Assembly (NCBI RefSeq): GCF_013705725.1
Contig: NZ_CP055481.1
Span: forward strand, 1,550,001-1,614,000
Direction: 5' to 3'
Origin: Klebsiella sp. RHBSTW-00484
Lineage (GTDB): Bacteria > Pseudomonadota > Gammaproteobacteria > Enterobacterales > Enterobacteriaceae
DNA: 64,000 nucleotides
The notes below the pieces were generated by a model. That model made no database searches, was not told the origin of the DNA, and saw only the letters and a list, made by a program, of their open reading frames with translations. The stretch's first letter is position 1. Every line of letters begins with the position of its first letter. Shown in pieces: positions 34,345-42,551 of this stretch. Made by a program: the position numbers and the translations under genes.

Positions 34345-34521
34345 TTAATTTTGCTTCGATTTCAACTCACGCACTGCAGAATGCGGTAAGCAACGCCCAT
34401 GAATTATTGAAGAATAATCTCGACCAGTATCATCAGTTATCCGGCAAATGCACTCGAAAAGTTCTTCTGGAGTTGAGTTTCCATACAACCTTGCCAGATC
34501 AGACATTGAGGGGTTCAACAT
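34345..34521 (-). CDS. Possible small protein upstream of the STAND gene
   Basis: A 58-residue frame starting at the ATG at 34521, with GGAGA eight bases upstream. The product (MLNPSMSDLARLYGNSTPEE…) is acidic and helical and resembles nothing I know. It lies between the STAND gene and the 34759 gene on the same strand. It may be a small regulator or a degraded gene; the evidence is only the ribosome site and position. Confidence 0.35.
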   Translation of the reverse strand: MLNPSMSDLARLYGNSTPEELFECICRITDDTGRDYSSIIHGRCLPHSAVRELKSKQN

Positions 34522-34758
34522 GTCTTCTATTCTCCGTGTTGACGAAATTAACATTAAAGAAACACTTTTTTGACAACGCGACTTTCTCAGCCGCAGGGGA
34601 CTCGTCTAAGCCACTGAAAAGAATACACTGCAGGTCACTGGCAATTAACGCGAGCCTCAAGCCGAAAGCAATTGATATGTCCTTACACGAAGCTGACTAT
34701 ACGTGTGAGGATTCAGAGCTTAATCGGTTCTCTATTACCCGACACTGGGAGGACCTAT

Positions 34759-35403
34759 CTACGTTCTCTTCTCCCTTCCCATCTTCAGCACCTCATAAAA
34801 CGTCCCTCGCCCAAGCCCATCCGACGGCAATTCCTGTTCCTGAGCCAGAGCCTTCAGCTTTCGAAGTATCCGATCCGAAGCCGGTTTATCAGACGTACCA
34901 TAACGCCCATCAGTCTCCTCTACCAAAAGCTGAACCAGTAGCCAGCAGAGTCGGGCAGTATTCTCCCGCGCTTTGTCGCGTTTATGCATCCCACGCTGGG
35001 AAGGTTGTGCTGAAGCCGTGAGATCCGGTAGCGCGTCGTCGCCGAGCGTCTTCAGCCACTTGCGACCACGACCGTTACGCGACAGTTTCATCACCGCCTT
35101 CAGGCTGCGGGCCTTAATTTCTGGCGGCGTGAGTTCGTCATCAATAAGCCGCCAGGCCAGCGCGAACATCTCATCGGCATAGAACATACGTTTGTTTGCA
35201 GGGGCGCTGACCATGCCTGTGGCTTTGATGGTGCGGCTGATGGCGTCGTGCAGGATACGGTAATTCTCCTGATGTTCTTCCGGCAGGGCATTTGCTGGTT
35301 GGGATGCATCGAGGCCGAGAAGCAGAAGGGCGAGATGCCGCGCTTCCAGCAGCGGCATATCACATTCCCGTTCAAACAGATTCTGACGAATGGGACTGGT
35401 CAC
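34759..35403 (-). CDS. Hypothetical protein following integrase 1
   Basis: A 214-residue protein. The GTG at 35403 is chosen because AAGGAG lies at correct spacing, and it begins one base after the TAA of integrase 1; the frame extends upstream only inside the integrase gene. The sequence is basic at its C-terminus (ILRKLKALAQEQEL…YEVLKMGREKRT) and mostly helical. No family is recognised. Tight coupling to int suggests an element-encoded accessory or regulatory protein. Confidence 0.65.
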   Translation of the reverse strand: MTSPIRQNLFERECDMPLLEARHLALLLLGLDASQPANALPEEHQENYRILHDAISRTIKATGMVSAPANKRMFYADEMFALAWRLIDDELTPPEIKARSLKAVMKLSRNGRGRKWLKTLGDDALPDLTASAQPSQRGMHKRDKARENTARLCWLLVQLLVEETDGRYGTSDKPASDRILRKLKALAQEQELPSDGLGRGTFYEVLKMGREKRT

Positions 35404-35404
35404 A

Positions 35405-36652
35405 TTATTCTCCTTCCACGATTTGCAGCGGTTCTTCTGCACCGAGCAGCGCCTGCCGTCTGGCGGCATCAACGTAGTTTCCCCACCACTGCATCAGCGG
35501 TCGCCTTTGTTCCAGATAGTCGCTGCGGTTGTAGGCCGCTTCGATCTCGTCTTCTTTCTGGTGTGCCAGTGCAGATTCCAGAACTTCACGGGGAAAATGA
35601 CCTGCGCCCGCCGTTCTGGCGATGCTGCGCATGCCGTGGGCGACCAGCTCGCCGCCAAACCCCATTCGGATAAGTGCGGCGTTCGCGGTTTGCTGGTGCA
35701 TATGCTCCAGTGGTTTGCGGATGCTGGGGAAAACCCACGGGCGATGGCGGCTGACGGGTTCCATAACCTGAAGAACGCGCAGCGCCTGTTTGCTGAGCGG
35801 CACCGTGTGCGAACGGTTCATCTTCATAAAGGTATCAGGGATACGCCATTCCGCTTTTTTCATATCGATGTCGCACCAGCGGGCGCTAACGGCTTCGCCG
35901 GGGCGAACCCAGGTCAGTAGCTCCCATTCGATAAGGCAGCGGGTTTCCTTGCGGATAGAGGCGTTCTGTAGCGCCAGCATCAGCCTGCCCAGCTCGCTGG
36001 GGTGAAGGGCGGGCATATTCTGCTTTTTCGGTTTCTTGAAGCGGGCGACCAGGTTGTCAGCCGGATTGAACTCGATGAGCTCTTCGGAGATGGCGAAGCG
36101 GAAGATTTCATTAAGCCGTGAGATGACTCGCCGCAGCGTTTCGAGGATGCCCTGTTCTTCCAGCGGGGTGAGGTGTTCCTTGAGCATCTTCGGGCGGATC
36201 TCGGTAACGGGTGTGTTACCCAGAGAGGGGAAGACGTGCATCTCCAGCGAGCGCCAGACATCTTTGGCGTGATCTTCGCTAAGATCGCTGGTCCGTTTCT
36301 TCTCTTTGAGCCATTGTTCCGCAACTTTTTCCAGCGTGCATTCATTCTGGATGCGTTTTTCTTCGGCTATTCCTGCTAAGTGTTGACGGGGATCGATGCC
36401 CTGCCAGAGCAGTCGTCTGTATTTCGTGCGAGTTTCGCGAGCCATGGCCAGTGTAACGACCGGGTAAGGGCCAAGGCTGGTTTTGGTGCGCTTTTTGGTG
36501 ACGGGATGATAATACTCGAAATGCCAGGCCTTCCTCCCTGAAGTCTTAACCAGCAAGTACAGGCCTTCACCGTCCCGTAGCTCATAATCCGTGCTACGGG
36601 GCTTCGCGCCAGCGATCTCCACATTTGTTAAGGGTTTCAGTTGCTTAGGCAT
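35405..36652 (-). CDS. P4-type tyrosine integrase 1
   Basis: A 415-residue tyrosine recombinase with the N-terminal DUF4102 arm-binding domain (LTNVEIAGAKPRSTDYELRDGEGLYLLV). The catalytic domain shows WELLTWVRPGEAVSARW (first Arg), HGMRSIARTAG (HxxR) and the C-terminal tyrosine region AAYNRSDYLEQRRPLMQWW. It is about half identical to integrase 2 by eye, especially in the C-terminus. A degenerate copy of the ssrA 3' end lies 167 bases upstream of its start at 36819, so its element probably also integrated at ssrA. Confidence 0.93.
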   Translation of the reverse strand: MPKQLKPLTNVEIAGAKPRSTDYELRDGEGLYLLVKTSGRKAWHFEYYHPVTKKRTKTSLGPYPVVTLAMARETRTKYRRLLWQGIDPRQHLAGIAEEKRIQNECTLEKVAEQWLKEKKRTSDLSEDHAKDVWRSLEMHVFPSLGNTPVTEIRPKMLKEHLTPLEEQGILETLRRVISRLNEIFRFAISEELIEFNPADNLVARFKKPKKQNMPALHPSELGRLMLALQNASIRKETRCLIEWELLTWVRPGEAVSARWCDIDMKKAEWRIPDTFMKMNRSHTVPLSKQALRVLQVMEPVSRHRPWVFPSIRKPLEHMHQQTANAALIRMGFGGELVAHGMRSIARTAGAGHFPREVLESALAHQKEDEIEAAYNRSDYLEQRRPLMQWWGNYVDAARRQALLGAEEPLQIVEGE

Positions 36653-36654
36653 GT

Positions 36655-36698
36655 TTTAGCACCACGCTTTTTTAGCCCCACGATACCGTGGTGCTAAA
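36655..36698. promoter_or_regulatory. Repeated sites at the integrase 1 start
   Basis: TTTAGCACCACG (36655–36666) is followed by TTTAGCCCCACG in direct orientation (36671–36682) and by the exact complement CGTGGTGCTAAA (36687–36698). Three copies of a 12-base word at the int start fit arm-type integrase binding sites or an autoregulatory operator. The sequence differs from the sites used at integrase 2. Confidence 0.55.
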
Positions 36699-36758
36699 CA
36701 TGGGGCCAAAAGGTCAAGATTCATACAGAGATCATGACCACACATGCAACAAAAAAGC

Positions 36759-36790
36759 CTGCAACTCGTTGAAGTTACAGGCTTTTTTAA
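36759..36790 (-). terminator. Hairpin terminator next to the degenerate att site
   Basis: AAAAAAGCCTGCAAC and its partner GTTACAGGCTTTTTT can pair with flanking A and T runs, so it can work in both directions. It sits in the same relative place as the hairpin 34 bases beyond the ssrA end at 50007. Confidence 0.7.
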
Positions 36791-36792
36791 GG

Positions 36793-36810
36793 TTCATGAT
36801 GCATCATGAA
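36793..36810. repeat. Perfect 18-bp palindrome beside att
   Basis: TTCATGATGCATCATGAA is its own complement over all 18 bases and lies eight bases left of the degenerate attachment site at 36819. It could be a binding site for a recombination-directionality factor; no direct evidence. Confidence 0.5.
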
Positions 36811-36818
36811 TGAATGTT

Positions 36819-36840
36819 TGGTGGGCTGGCGGAGTCTGAA
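36819..36840. repeat. Degenerate copy of the ssrA 3' end (att site)
   Basis: TGGTGGGCTGGCGGAGTCTG matches the complement of the tmRNA 3' end at 50007 (TGGTGGAGCTGGCGGGAGTT) apart from two missing bases and a small change. Orientation is the same, and a terminator lies at a similar distance on the left in both places. It is the left boundary of the P4-like satellite and the right boundary of the integrase 1 element. Confidence 0.65.
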
Positions 36841-36894
36841 TGAATCATGTAACCATTTAAATTTAAATGATTTTAATGTATTCAACTTTCATTT

Positions 36895-36917
36895 GTGTAC
36901 CTAAGCGTGTACCAATT
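36895..36917. repeat. Arm-type site at the left end of the satellite
   Basis: This 23-base stretch (starting GTGTACCTAAGCGTG) recurs with one mismatch at 49874–49896, between integrase 2 and ssrA. The same site at both ends of the satellite fits integrase 2 arm-binding sequences. Confidence 0.65.
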
Positions 36918-37001
36918 ATGGAATGTCATAGCATTCTTATCTATCTAAAGTTGTCGATTGCTCTTCCTCCTGATGATTTTTCTGTATCTACAAAGGCTAG
37001 A

Positions 37002-37116
37002 GAAAAAGTTTTTTTGGTGAAAACTGTTCACACTGTTCACTGAGAGTTTTTGTTATTGATTTTCATGGTGTTAGCGTGTGAATACTCGGTGAACAGTGAA
37101 CACTTTACTGTTCACC
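37002..37116. repeat. P4 crr-like repeat, copy 1
   Basis: A 115-base unit with several GTGAACAGT/ACTGTTCAC words, the type I iterons bound by P4 alpha protein. It is repeated in direct orientation at 38146–38260 with about 85% identity by eye. In P4 the two crr repeats are close together (from memory); here about 1 kb with a small gene separates them. Confidence 0.75.
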
Positions 37117-37127
37117 TCCGCAGGTTG

Positions 37128-37517
37128 TAGGTGCAAGCGTTATAGTCTGCTGTGAGCGACAAAGCGGACATAGACTTAATGTCAGAAATGATATTTTCTA
37201 ACACCAAATCGCCATTGTGCAGTGTGTAAAAAAGCAAGAAGAAAAACTCCGCTGGCGGTAAATCGCATTCGGGGAAATCTGCCTATACCGGAGTTTTACC
37301 GAATGGCGCAGCGGGACAACCGACGCTGAAAACTGGGGTGCTATATATGGTATGTGCGCCAGTAAGGGGCACCACATATGGTCCTCAGCGGCGCAGCGGG
37401 GCGATTCGGCAGAATTGGCATTTTTACCTAATAGAAATAATTGACGTCTGAAAAAGATATGTTATTACAGATAGGGGTTCACTTTGAGCCTGTCTTTTTT
37501 TGTAATCAGGAGGCCGT
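37128..37517. other. Noncoding region between crr copy 1 and the 37518 gene
   Basis: No gene is seen in these 390 bases. Two GGCGCAGCGGG(A/G)C words occur at about 37303 and 37384, and a CCATATGTGG-like symmetric segment lies near 37370. They may be regulatory, but I cannot assign them. Confidence 0.35.
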
Positions 37518-37814
37518 ATGGCAGAAAAGAAAAGAATACTAAATGGCTCGAATCGCTCACGCGCAGCTAAAGAAATTAAAGCCCTGCAGCGTGCGCAAAA
37601 AGCTGGGATCACAATCCCGCAGATTGCGGAAGCGATGCAGCCAGCTGTAATGGAGCCTAACACGACAAATGGTCTACGCGAAGCGGCAGGCAGAATCGAT
37701 CAGATGCTGGATATCGCTGCCGGAAAGACGGTAATTAGCGATGCTGTGGACTCCATCCTCAAGCCCTCTCCGGGCGGTGCACCTGCGGCTGGAGAACCAG
37801 AACCGGCAATGTAA
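37518..37814 (+). CDS. Small satellite-encoded hypothetical protein
   Basis: A 98-residue protein with a good ribosome site (CAGGAGG eight bases before ATG). The N-terminus is strongly basic (MAEKKRILNGSNRSRAAKEIKALQRAQKAG) and the C-terminus is proline- and alanine-rich. No known domain is recognised; the basic start suggests nucleic-acid binding. It lies alone between the two crr-like repeats, on the strand opposite to the alpha gene, and ends at a hairpin terminator (37846). Confidence 0.7.
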   Translation: MAEKKRILNGSNRSRAAKEIKALQRAQKAGITIPQIAEAMQPAVMEPNTTNGLREAAGRIDQMLDIAAGKTVISDAVDSILKPSPGGAPAAGEPEPAM

Positions 37815-37845
37815 GTTAATGAGCTTACTCAAAGACAGACCATCT

Positions 37846-37876
37846 TAGCCGCTGTGTAGGTTTGCAGCGGCTTTTT
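37846..37876 (+). terminator. Rho-independent terminator after the 37518 gene
   Basis: Stem AGCCGCT/AGCGGCT with a 12-base loop, followed by a T run, 32 bases after the stop codon. Confidence 0.8.
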
Positions 37877-38145
37877 TCCGCTTTATAGGCGTTTTACCGA
37901 ATGCCCGGACGGGAACATAAGAAACTGCTTGGCGGCAGCCTTATAATTGCCTGCAAATAACACGGTGCTGGATGGAGCAATAAGCTTTATTGCAGTACCG
38001 GGTTATCTGACAGGTGAATATTATCTGATAAGAAAATCTACCCAGAAAACTGATGGCTTTCGTCGTATAAGCATAAACCTGACCACCGAGATAGTTCACT
38101 TTAACGTCCGTTTCTGGCACTGAGCGGTCTGATCATTTTGGAGGG

Positions 38146-38260
38146 GAAAAAGTTTTTTCTGGAAAAACTGTTCACACTGTTCACTTGGTGTTTTTGTTTT
38201 TTATTTTCATGATGTTAGTGGGTGAACACTCGGTGAACAGTGAACACTTTACTGTTCACT
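38146..38260. repeat. P4 crr-like repeat, copy 2
   Basis: The second copy of the 115-base iteron unit ends 50 bases from the stop of the alpha gene. It contains ACTGTTCACACTGTTCAC and GGTGAACACTCGGTGAACAG among other sites. The position downstream of alpha is where P4 carries crr. Confidence 0.75.
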
Positions 38261-38309
38261 CTGGCCGGTGTGCAGGTAAAAAAAGACCGGCAATGCCGGT
38301 CCGGGTAGG

Positions 38310-40643
38310 TTATGTCGCGGTGGGTTCGTCACACTTCGGCAGCCAGTCGGCGTTGCTTTCCTCCCTGAGGGCGAGATTGGTCTGCATGCCCTGATTTGTG
38401 CGGCGCTTCTCGTAATTCAGTCCGTACTCTTTCAGCATGGCTGAGAGCCCCTTGCCGAACATGGTCAGGCTGAGCGCATTTCTGTAGCCGTGGGCCTCCA
38501 TGTACACCAGATAGGCGTGATACAGATACAGACGCGGCTGGCGCGGGATAATGTTGGCGTTCCCCATATACATTCCGTCCGGCTCCGGTAATGCCTCCAG
38601 ATAGCCGCAAAAATCAAACGTCGGGTCAGCATCACGCTTGATGCTCAGTGCCTCGTCTGAGTTCTGCTGCGACTGGAGCAGGGCGCGGGCACTCATCGGG
38701 TCGCTGAACTGCTGCATTAACTGCCGCACAATCACAGCCAGCTCGCGGGCGATTTTATCCCTGAGCTGCGGGTCGCGTTCTTCCGGGGCTATCTGCTCAG
38801 GGAAGTGGATAATCACCCGGCGACGTGACACGCCGCCGCTGCGGTCGGTGAAGCGCATCGGGTTATTGTTCACGGCCAGAATCACCGCCGGAATATGCGT
38901 CGAGTACGGGTTCTGGTATTTCGGGTCGACCGACACCGCATCGCCGCCGGTAATGGCCTTAAGTCCGGCACCGTCACCACTCCATTTCTCCTGGTCAGGC
39001 AGACGAATGAGCGAGAAGCCAATCAGGGAAGCGCGCTTACGGGGGTCTTCCAGCGTGTCGATATCCGCCGACGTGGCGTTATCCTCTCCGGCCAGCATTG
39101 TGGCGATTTCGGCGAGAATACTTTTCCCGCTGCCGCCGGGGCCGGTGACTTCGAGAAAGAGCTGCCAGTCATAGCGGTTCGCCAGCACCATAAACAGCGC
39201 GGCCAGAATCACGTTACGTTTTGTCGGGTTGCCACTTGCCGCCCGGTCGAGCCAGCGCCAGAAGTTCGGCGCATGGGTCTCCAGCGTTTCGCCCTCCACC
39301 GGCGGGGTGAAATCCACGTCACACAGGGTGCGCAGCCAGTGCGATTTACTGTGCGGGCTGAATATACCTGAGCTGGTATCGAGCACCCCGTTGCGAAAAC
39401 CAATCAGACGGCGTGCCGGTGCCTCCTGCTGGGGAATAATCAGCTTCAGGGTCTCCACCACCGAGGCAATTCTCCCCGACGAGAACGGGGCGCGCAGGCG
39501 CTGGAACAGTCCGGCCACGTCGCGGGCAAAATCAGACGGCGTTATCACCTTCCAGATGCCGTTTTCATAGCGGGACAGGAGCTGGCCGTTGGCGTCCACG
39601 GCCAGCGCTTCGCCGTAATGCTCATGCACCCGCATCGCCTTATCACTGGCGCTCATGGCGGTAAATTCCGCCTCGCTCATGGTGTCGAAGGGGCTTTGTG
39701 CCGCTGGCCGGATGGCGGCATAAATGGCTTTACGTGTGGTGTCCTCCCCCTTCAGCATCACCGCATCATTCCAGTCACCGAACACCGGCGGCAGGGCGAC
39801 AACCCCCTCACAGGCCTGAGCGGCTGCGGTGGCTTTGTTCTGGCCGTCGCCGTTAAGGTCACGGTCAGCGGCGAGGATAATCTGACAGGCCGGGTGTTTC
39901 TGACGGGCCAGGCTCGCCAGAGAAAGAAGGTTCACCGACGACAGCGCCACCATGACGGTTTCCCCGGTCAGGTGATGCACGGTAAGGGCCGTTGCATAAC
40001 CCTCCGCTATCCACAGGCGTTTTCCCGCCTGTTTCTGTCCGTCGATAAGATGGCATGCCCCTTTGACCTGCCCGCCCTTCAGGGTGCGCTTGAGCCCCTC
40101 AGCATTAATAAACTGGAGGTTAACCAGCACGCCGGACTCGTCATACAGCGGCACCACCACATCACCGGCACGGTAGGCCACGCCGCCGGTTTTGTGCGAC
40201 GCGGTCAGCGTCAGACACTCACGACCTGCAAAGCCCTTGCGGGTCAGGTAGGCGTTGCCGGTGGCCGGGCGCGTTTTCTCCAGCAGTCTGACGGCCAGCG
40301 CGGCCGCTGCTTTGCGGTCAGCCTCCGTTCCGGCCTCTGCGGCCGCCATCACATCCGGGGCCACCGGCGACAGGTTGCCGGTGACGGCGTTCACCTTCCC
40401 GGCGGCCTCGGATGCCGATATGCCGAACACCTTCTCAACCAGTTTCAGGCCGTCACCGGCGCCGCACTGGTTACAGAACCATGTGCCGCGCCCCTCTTTA
40501 TCGTCAAAGCGGAACCGGTCAGCGCCGCCACACACCGGGCAGGCCTGATGGCGGTTTTTTATCACTTTCATGCCCAGCGCCGGAAGAATGCGCGGCCAGT
40601 GGCCGCACGCCTGTTTTACGGTGTCCGTTACGTTCATTTTCAT
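38310..40643 (-). CDS. P4 alpha-like primase–helicase replication protein
   Basis: A 777-residue replication protein, the same length as I recall for phage P4 alpha. The N-terminal zinc finger (CPVCGGADRFRFDD…WFCNQCGAG) and Toprim-type primase core (LWIAEGYATALTVHHLTGE, ILAADRDLNGDG) occupy about residues 30–300. An SF3-type helicase lies at about 490–680 with Walker A TGPGGSGKSIL and a following acidic strand. The C-terminal region should bind the GTGAACAGT iterons found at 37002, 38146 and 42280. It primes and unwinds satellite DNA independently of host primase. It is last in a minus-strand operon from AlpA. Confidence 0.95.
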   Translation of the reverse strand: MKMNVTDTVKQACGHWPRILPALGMKVIKNRHQACPVCGGADRFRFDDKEGRGTWFCNQCGAGDGLKLVEKVFGISASEAAGKVNAVTGNLSPVAPDVMAAAEAGTEADRKAAAALAVRLLEKTRPATGNAYLTRKGFAGRECLTLTASHKTGGVAYRAGDVVVPLYDESGVLVNLQFINAEGLKRTLKGGQVKGACHLIDGQKQAGKRLWIAEGYATALTVHHLTGETVMVALSSVNLLSLASLARQKHPACQIILAADRDLNGDGQNKATAAAQACEGVVALPPVFGDWNDAVMLKGEDTTRKAIYAAIRPAAQSPFDTMSEAEFTAMSASDKAMRVHEHYGEALAVDANGQLLSRYENGIWKVITPSDFARDVAGLFQRLRAPFSSGRIASVVETLKLIIPQQEAPARRLIGFRNGVLDTSSGIFSPHSKSHWLRTLCDVDFTPPVEGETLETHAPNFWRWLDRAASGNPTKRNVILAALFMVLANRYDWQLFLEVTGPGGSGKSILAEIATMLAGEDNATSADIDTLEDPRKRASLIGFSLIRLPDQEKWSGDGAGLKAITGGDAVSVDPKYQNPYSTHIPAVILAVNNNPMRFTDRSGGVSRRRVIIHFPEQIAPEERDPQLRDKIARELAVIVRQLMQQFSDPMSARALLQSQQNSDEALSIKRDADPTFDFCGYLEALPEPDGMYMGNANIIPRQPRLYLYHAYLVYMEAHGYRNALSLTMFGKGLSAMLKEYGLNYEKRRTNQGMQTNLALREESNADWLPKCDEPTAT

Positions 40644-40654
40644 GGTTTTCTCCC

Positions 40655-40975
40655 TCAGTGCAGTACAGGCGATGTCAGATGGCGGGCGCAGAGCTCATCC
40701 ATCACGGCGAGCCCGAGGAAGGACAGCGACGGGGCGGCTTTCAGCGGCCCGGCCTGCATCAAATCTTCCAGTAATGCACAGGCAATCAGACGGCCTTTTT
40801 CCTCGCCGTGCTGACGCAGATAGAAGCCCTCCAGCTCGGCGGCGATGGCGCTTTCCAGCGCATCGAGGGTGAGGTGAGGATAGCGGTGCTGACGTTCGCA
40901 CAGGGTCAGCCAGGCACAGGCGACAGCACGGCGATACAGGGCGGCACGCAATACGGGCGGCAGAGGCGTTTTCAT
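40655..40975 (-). CDS. P4-family DUF5375-like protein
   Basis: A 106-residue protein located directly upstream of alpha with an 11-base gap. Its start overlaps the stop of the preceding gene (ATGA). The sequence ([34 protein letters not shown]) matches the small DUF5375-type proteins usually found beside alpha in P4-like satellites. The role is unknown. Confidence 0.75.
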   Translation of the reverse strand: MKTPLPPVLRAALYRRAVACAWLTLCERQHRYPHLTLDALESAIAAELEGFYLRQHGEEKGRLIACALLEDLMQAGPLKAAPSLSFLGLAVMDELCARHLTSPVLH

Positions 40976-41199
40976 ACATTGCCCTCCCCGGTCAGCCAGC
41001 GCTGGTTGCAGCGCTCGACCACGCCGTCGAGCTGGGCGGTCATCAGGTAAATCACGGAGGTAAGCTGCGACTGCTGAGTCGGGTCGCGGCGAATGGTAGT
41101 GCAGTCCTGCTCCTGCATCATCGCGCTGACAAAGTGGCCGACGTTGCGCAGGTGCTCAAGGCATTCGAGTTCTTTAATGCTGAGGGTGGTATGTTTCAT
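40972..41199 (-). CDS. Small P4-family hypothetical protein
   Basis: A 75-residue helical protein ([29 protein letters not shown]). It overlaps both neighbours by four bases (ATGA at each end), so it is an integral part of the satellite early operon. I have no function to suggest. Confidence 0.75.
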   Translation of the reverse strand: MKHTTLSIKELECLEHLRNVGHFVSAMMQEQDCTTIRRDPTQQSQLTSVIYLMTAQLDGVVERCNQRWLTGEGNV

Positions 41200-41747
41200 G
41201 CGTGCACCTCCGCCACTGGCAGACGACCGGCAAACGAGAGGACGTAATCGCGAACGAGGGAAAGGCGTGCGGCGTGCTCGTCACCGGCAACGGTACGAAG
41301 CATACAGATACGGGGCTGACGGTCTGCGCGACGAACAGCGGCAAACACGAAGACAAATTGCGGGTGAGACGGGGTGAGGATCGTAGCCATAAGGGCAACC
41401 TCCATTGAGTAGCGGTTATCGCCACCACCGGAGCTGCAAATCTCATGGGTGGTGGCCCGAACAGGGTTTGCAGTACCGGCCTCAATGGATACCGGCCAGC
41501 CCGAAGGCTGCCCCGCCCGAACCACCATTATCTGACAGAAGCCACGGTGTAAACACCACAGCCCGAAAAATGGGTGTGTCTGAGCTACGACGTAAAAAAA
41601 GACGCATGGCGCGTCCGGTGTCGCCATTGAGTTACACGGGCTGCAAATCCCGGCTGTCGATTTTGCGACAGCAAGAAAACTATACCTGGAAACGGCGAAG
41701 GGAAGCAAGCCAGAAAAAGGGGCTTTTTGCGGAACGGGCATCATCAT
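41196..41747 (-). CDS. Icd-like host cell division inhibitor family protein
   Basis: A 183-residue protein whose last 64 residues (from [30 protein letters not shown]) are the conserved part of the P4 Icd-like family. The N-terminal half is variable and low in recognisable structure. The start overlaps the AlpA stop, and the end overlaps the 75-residue gene. In P4 the icd product inhibits division when overexpressed. A shorter start within the conserved part is possible. Confidence 0.75.
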   Translation of the reverse strand: MMMPVPQKAPFSGLLPFAVSRYSFLAVAKSTAGICSPCNSMATPDAPCVFFYVVAQTHPFFGLWCLHRGFCQIMVVRAGQPSGWPVSIEAGTANPVRATTHEICSSGGGDNRYSMEVALMATILTPSHPQFVFVFAAVRRADRQPRICMLRTVAGDEHAARLSLVRDYVLSFAGRLPVAEVHA

Positions 41748-42010
41748 GCGTCATAGCCCCGGTTGCGTTCGGCGATACGGTCGACCATCCACCCGGTGAT
41801 TTCCGACTGCGCCCACGCCACGTTTTTTCCGCCGAGGGAGATTTGTTTCGGGAAAGCCTCCCGGCTGATGAGGTCGTAAATCGTGGAGCGGGACAGCCCG
41901 CACAGATGCATCACCTCGGGCAGGCGAATAAAACGCTCCTGCACGGCATCAGAGACCGGCATCAGCGGCGCGGCAGGGGCAGAAGACGGGGAAGAAAAAG
42001 CGGTGTGCAT
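41744..42010 (-). CDS. AlpA-family transcriptional regulator
   Basis: An 88-residue regulator with the AlpA/MerR-like HTH ([22 protein letters not shown]) and the typical [23 protein letters not shown] end. AlpA/Vis proteins control satellite early genes and can act as excision factors for the linked integrase. It is the first gene of the minus-strand operon AlpA–Icd–75aa–DUF5375–alpha, and diverges from sid. Confidence 0.9.
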   Translation of the reverse strand: MHTAFSSPSSAPAAPLMPVSDAVQERFIRLPEVMHLCGLSRSTIYDLISREAFPKQISLGGKNVAWAQSEITGWMVDRIAERNRGYDA

Positions 42011-42110
42011 CGGGCTACCTCATAAAGTCCATACAGTGCCGGTCGTGTCCGTCCGGCCTCGGGTAGCTCTCTATTTTGTGAATATTTTCTCTGAGGGCAA
42101 CAAGTCATTT

Positions 42111-42127
42111 TGTAGTGGCCCACCACA
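42111..42127. promoter_or_regulatory. Dyad resembling an Ogr/Delta activator site
   Basis: TGTAGTGGCCCACCACA has 8-base arms with one mismatch and outer TGT…ACA. P2 Ogr and P4 Delta activate late promoters from TGT–ACA dyads. It lies between alpA and sid, but 425 bases ahead of sid, so the assignment is weak. Just to the right, GGCAAACGTTGGCC and GGTAAACGTTGGCA form another repeated word (42151–42187). Confidence 0.35.
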
Positions 42128-42279
42128 CAACAGAACGATTTTTAGACAGTGGCAAACGTTGGCCATCTTTTGGTAAACGTTGGCAAACTGGTGGCCCATT
42201 CCTGATTACTTTTATTTATATATTATTGGTTTTTAATCGCAAAAAAGACTAAATGAGCAGAACTTCGTCAAAACAGAAA

Positions 42280-42386
42280 GGTGAACAGTAGTGAACAGTC
42301 GGTGAACACTTCCATCCTCAACTGTTCACCACTTAACTTACTGTATTACTTATTCTTTTATTTAAAGTGAACAGTAGTGAACAGTT
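42280..42386. other. Iteron cluster, candidate satellite origin
   Basis: Five or more GTGAACA(G/C)T words in both orientations occur in 107 bases (GGTGAACAGT at 42280, GTGAACAGT at 42291, GGTGAACACT at 42301, ACTGTTCACC at 42331, two GTGAACAGT near 42367–42386), around an AT-rich centre. This matches a P4 ori-type alpha-binding region. Confidence 0.7.
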
Positions 42387-42551
42387 ATATGTAAAAAAAC
42401 AAACGGTGAGTATGCTTTTCCTGAGACCTTTCTCTGGCAAGCCGGGTTTTGACGTCCTGTTTGTGCCAGCACTGCCACAACCGCAACAGGTCGTGTTGTT
42501 GTGTGTGCCCCGGCAGAATCACCTCATGTTGAAATCACGAGGAAACCTGCC

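Noticed and set aside
34341..35021. Open frame of 226 codons on the plus strand
   Set aside because: No ribosome site, no family resemblance, low-complexity proline-rich end, and it overlaps the better supported minus-strand gene at 34759.
36819..36840. Possible second tRNA/tmRNA-like gene at the degenerate ssrA end
   Set aside because: Only about 22 bases match, with missing bases, and no acceptor or D/T arms follow; it is an attachment-site scar.
39618..40814. Open frame of 398 codons opposite the alpha gene
   Set aside because: It is antisense to the conserved primase–helicase and arises from GC-rich codon bias; the product resembles no protein.
37002..42386. CRISPR-like array from the repeated GTGAACAGT words
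   Set aside because: The repeats are about 9–10 bases, occur in both orientations and at irregular spacing, and fit P4 alpha iterons rather than a repeat–spacer array.
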